The translations under genes and the position numbers were made by a program. A DNA stretch of 64,000 nucleotides, from positions 15,872,823 through 15,936,822 of the forward strand of contig NC_088646.1 in the NCBI RefSeq assembly GCF_964019385.1, given 5' to 3'. The notes below the pieces were generated by a model. The model saw only the letters and a program-made list of their open reading frames with translations. It did no database searches and was not told where the DNA came from. Shown one piece after another: positions 52,879-64,000 of the stretch (positions are counted from its first letter, which is position 1; each line of letters opens with the position of its first letter). Source of the stretch: Sycon ciliatum. Taxonomy: Eukaryota > Porifera > Calcarea > Leucosolenida > Sycettidae.

Positions 52879-54221
52879 TACAACTAGGAGAGGCCCCTAC
52901 TGGCCCTAGGCCCTTTGCTGCAATTTTAAAAATACTTCAAAAAATATTTCATTGCGTGGGTGCAACAAACTCAGATTATAATATTATTATTTTTATACAA
53001 ACATGCAATGACGTGATGGGGTGAGCTGCTAGCGCTAGCTATCGGAGTTCCAGCAAGTAAAGGTCGGACTCGAAGCTCGATCGCTTTTCTGATGGCCGGC
53101 CCCGCAGTGGTCGCCTACGCATCCATGCTTGGCCCGAGTAGAGTCACACTGGCACTACATTGTACATTCCAGAGTCCAGACCAGTACAGTTTTGGGTGCG
53201 CCCGGGCCGTAGATCTACTCTACGCACGCACCCGGTACCCATGATCTACAAGCTGCTGTCATTACTACCAGACAGCAGTGTCGGCTAGCTACTTCTACAC
53301 GATGTAGTGCTAGAACGCGGCAAGCATGATGTGTCTGGGGTTGTATATAACTGCTGCCGGACTGAAGACGGATCAGTTTCGGGTGGTAGACTACTGTACT
53401 CGTAGTTGATCTGCGTTGCTTCTTGCTTTTCGAATTGCGTGCGTAGACTCAAGAGGTTCCACTTTATTTTTGGTTCGACTGAGAATTTCTCAGTTTGTGC
53501 AGTAGATTTGGTTGTACTAGCGAAGTAACTGTTCTTGGTTGGAGAATCGAATTTACTTGGGCGGCAGAAAGCAATTCTTTGGCTTACCGTCACATTTCGT
53601 GAATTCAGGATGTACGTGGGAAGAGGTGAGTGATGAGACCCTCCATGCCTTCTTCTTTTTACCAGCGCGTGCACAAGAAGCTAGGGGTTACACTGACCTA
53701 TTAGAACAGTAACTGTAGTGCGATGAAATCCGCGCTCGACTAATGGTAATACTGGTAATAGTAATACTAGATTTAGACTTTCGTGTATGGAGGCTCGCTA
53801 TGCCCGACTGGAGCTAGTACTAGTAGTACTAGTAGAAGAAGACAATGACATTGTGTCGGATCGGCTCTTTTGCATCCACTCAGTGGCTCGTGTCAGTCGC
53901 TTTGAACACTTTACCATGTTCAAAGCGGTGCGTTGTAAATCTCTGTGTTACATGCCTGGTCTTGCCAGATGTGTCCTTGTGTTTCGTTACTATTAATGTA
54001 TTATAGTTGCGGACCGGATATCCAATACTGATATCTACGGCAATGTAATTGTTGATGTGTACGCACTACTGTAACACAGACAGTGCAGTGCGCCAGCTAT
54101 TGTTTGCGTGCATACAATTGACCCCCTGCAATATTGTGTCCTTCTCTAATTTTTGTGGCTCAACCATTGTGGTGTTCGGTCTCTGTCTTTCTGTTCTTCC
54201 CTTGTGTGTATTCTGGTTTAG
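52879..54221. other. 5' flank of the NELL-like gene
   Basis: GC-richer sequence with CTAGTA-rich stretches. A minus-strand 129-codon frame (53674-53285) includes a good GTAAGC donor after NSRNVT and might be a first exon of a divergent gene, but nothing downstream supports it. The missing first exon of the NELL-like gene should lie here. I could not single it out. Confidence 0.35.
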
Positions 54222-62471
<8,250 letters not shown>

Positions 62472-63708
62472 GTAAGTCTGAAAAGTAAATGCTTGTCGTC
62501 AACTCTGCGATGTACAAACTAACAGTTGCACATACTTCAACGCAACTAAAGCTGCAAGTTTGTATCCCTGGTAATGTTTGAACCCGGAGAGCACTATATA
62601 AGTGATGCTCTTTAGGCACAATGTTCATCAGCCTACTCAAGCCTACTTTCGACTGGAAGAAGATAGATATGCTTCTATCACCACTGGATTCAACTACTGA
62701 ATAGAGATAGTAAATGCAAAGAATATATGGTAGAAAAACGCCGACAACGCTAGTGAGCCACATTGTATGTCAGGCAGCTATGTGAACACATTCGAGCGAA
62801 AGGAAGGGCGCGGCAGAACATTGGCCACACAGCCACAAAGCCATCACAAAGGACGAAGCAGCAGATTACCATCCAATGTATGTGTTTGCTACACTAACGA
62901 GAGCTTAGCTAGGGTGGGAGAATGTGCACTTCGTGTAAACCACATAAACAGAGCTAACATACAAATGGTTGTGTGCAGGAGGGTCTAGTCGGCTGAGAGC
63001 GCAATGTAGCGGTGGAGGTGATACTGAACATTTTCTTCAATGGCCAAGAGTTCTGTCGCACCCTGTAATATTATGTAACGTACAAAGACGTAAACATGAT
63101 AAATTTATTTATCAAGCAATCAAATAATCATTTTACCGGAGAGCATTGCATTCTCGCTTAGGCCCTAGAGTGATTGGGTGTCTTCATGGTCCCAGTCACA
63201 TGGCATGCGATCAACTATGGCCTGCCTTGCCATGTACTGTTCTTCTCTGCTCACAGCGGGTCAAGGTCGCAAGTAGGGCAACGCTACGAAATGGAACGGC
63301 TCGTGTCGACTTGGAAATCAACATGCCATGTCATTTTGGACATTTTCACTGTAACTGGCTGGCACCAACTGCTGGCACCAACTGCTGGCACTAGACCAAC
63401 ATCTGCCTCTTGCACGTACCACGCCTGCATCCTGGTTAGAGTCGAATGGAAGCTGTTGATAGTACCTAAACTCATAGTTATGCCTGTGTAGATCTAATCA
63501 CAAGAACTAGCAATTGAATAATAGACCGAGTGGACAAGACGTTCAGGACATGTAGAGCTGCATTAGGAACAAGATTATACCCCGCATGTACATGTATGCT
63601 GCATTTCTGAACTCCGCTATAATTCCTTGGGTTCTCTGTGTTCATAAAAAAAGTTATAATTATTGTTTTCTGTATCACTGTGCTTGACACACATGACGAT
63701 GCCTGCAG
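62472..63708. other. Downstream part of the NELL-like gene region
   Basis: No second EGF-like exon was found here on reading. The short direct duplication GGCACCAACTGCTGGCACCA (63360-63390) and scattered stops are all that is visible. Confidence 0.4.
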
Positions 63709-63788
63709 ACTGTAGAGGTGTTGTTGGAATGACTGGAGAACCTCACCACCTTTGCAGATTTTTAAGAATGTATTCCTTTTCTCATTAG
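63709..63788 (+). other. Candidate terminal exon of the NELL-like gene
   Basis: After the AG at 63707-63708, the phase left by the exon ending at 62471 reads NCRGVVGMTGEPHHLC...SFSH then TAG at 63786. It has two Cys and no donor. It would make a short NELL with only one full EGF. Weak evidence: the exon is short and the gene may instead continue beyond 64000. Confidence 0.25.
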
Positions 63789-64000
63789 TAACTGCCTCTT
63801 CATGGTGGAATCATAAACTTACTTCAAGTATAAGTATAGCCTTCGCATTGCCATATCATTGGATGAGTTCTATAATGTTTTAAAGGTTTATATCAGCATT
63901 GCTTGATTATCAATATTGCTAGATCAATATTACTCCAAGGGTGATTTTTAAAAATGTTTCAACTATTCGACATGATTTGCTATAAAGTATTTGACACTGA

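Noticed and set aside
53285..53674. 129-codon minus-strand frame with a GTAAGC donor, possible divergent first exon
   Set aside because: No following exon or recognisable domain was found. Kept only as a remark in the flank entry.

Overview
The window is eukaryotic and almost certainly comes from a non-vertebrate animal genome. It carries three long, intron-rich plus-strand host genes with GT-AG introns of 0.1-3 kb. Moderate base composition, very abundant TACATGTA-type words, long CT/GT/TTC microsatellites and a dense mix of non-LTR, DIRS-like and TIR elements fit a marine invertebrate. Two 200-N gaps (17916-18115 and 41116-41315) show a scaffolded assembly. The phylum cannot be fixed from the sequence alone.

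Host genes, all on +. (1) 1-14303 is the 3' part (13 exons in phase, 385 codons plus stop) of a coiled-coil then proline-rich protein resembling the C-terminal cytoplasmic half of TANGO1/cTAGE5, the ER-exit-site cargo receptors. (2) 19931-33906 is a complete 13-exon, 479-aa gene. Its first exons are clearly INO80E, a subunit of the INO80 chromatin remodeller. Its C-terminal exons add a C-x9-C-x12-C-x2-H zinc finger of the kind found in INO80D and KANSL2. This apparent fusion of two INO80 subunits is the main finding. (3) 54222-62471 is a NELL-like secreted glycoprotein: signal peptide, thrombospondin-N/laminin-G domain, coiled coil, two VWC-type modules and an EGF-like module. Its first exon is unresolved and its 3' end is uncertain.

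The rest is repeat-rich. Intron and flank insertions include: a decayed minus-strand LINE (about 600-2490); a DIRS-like fragment (7803-9008, -); two PIF/Harbinger elements with TTA duplications; a hAT-like MITE with a perfect 8-bp duplication; several TA-flanked MITEs; three nearly wholly palindromic TTAA-flanked foldback elements of about 865 bp; an unassigned 2.6-kb TIR element in INO80E intron 8; and a nested TIR-in-TIR element in intron 12. The 20-kb stretch between genes 2 and 3 (33907-54221) is built almost wholly from repeats: two fragments of one retroelement family, a LINE 3' end, a minus-strand LINE RT fragment, a 2.1-kb TTAA element, a 480-bp GT tract and an RTE-like retrotransposon with an uninterrupted 771-codon ORF.

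Two dispersed copies of a short repeat (4551-4770 and 38594-38870) carry, on the minus strand, a hammerhead-ribozyme-like core closed by a covarying stem.
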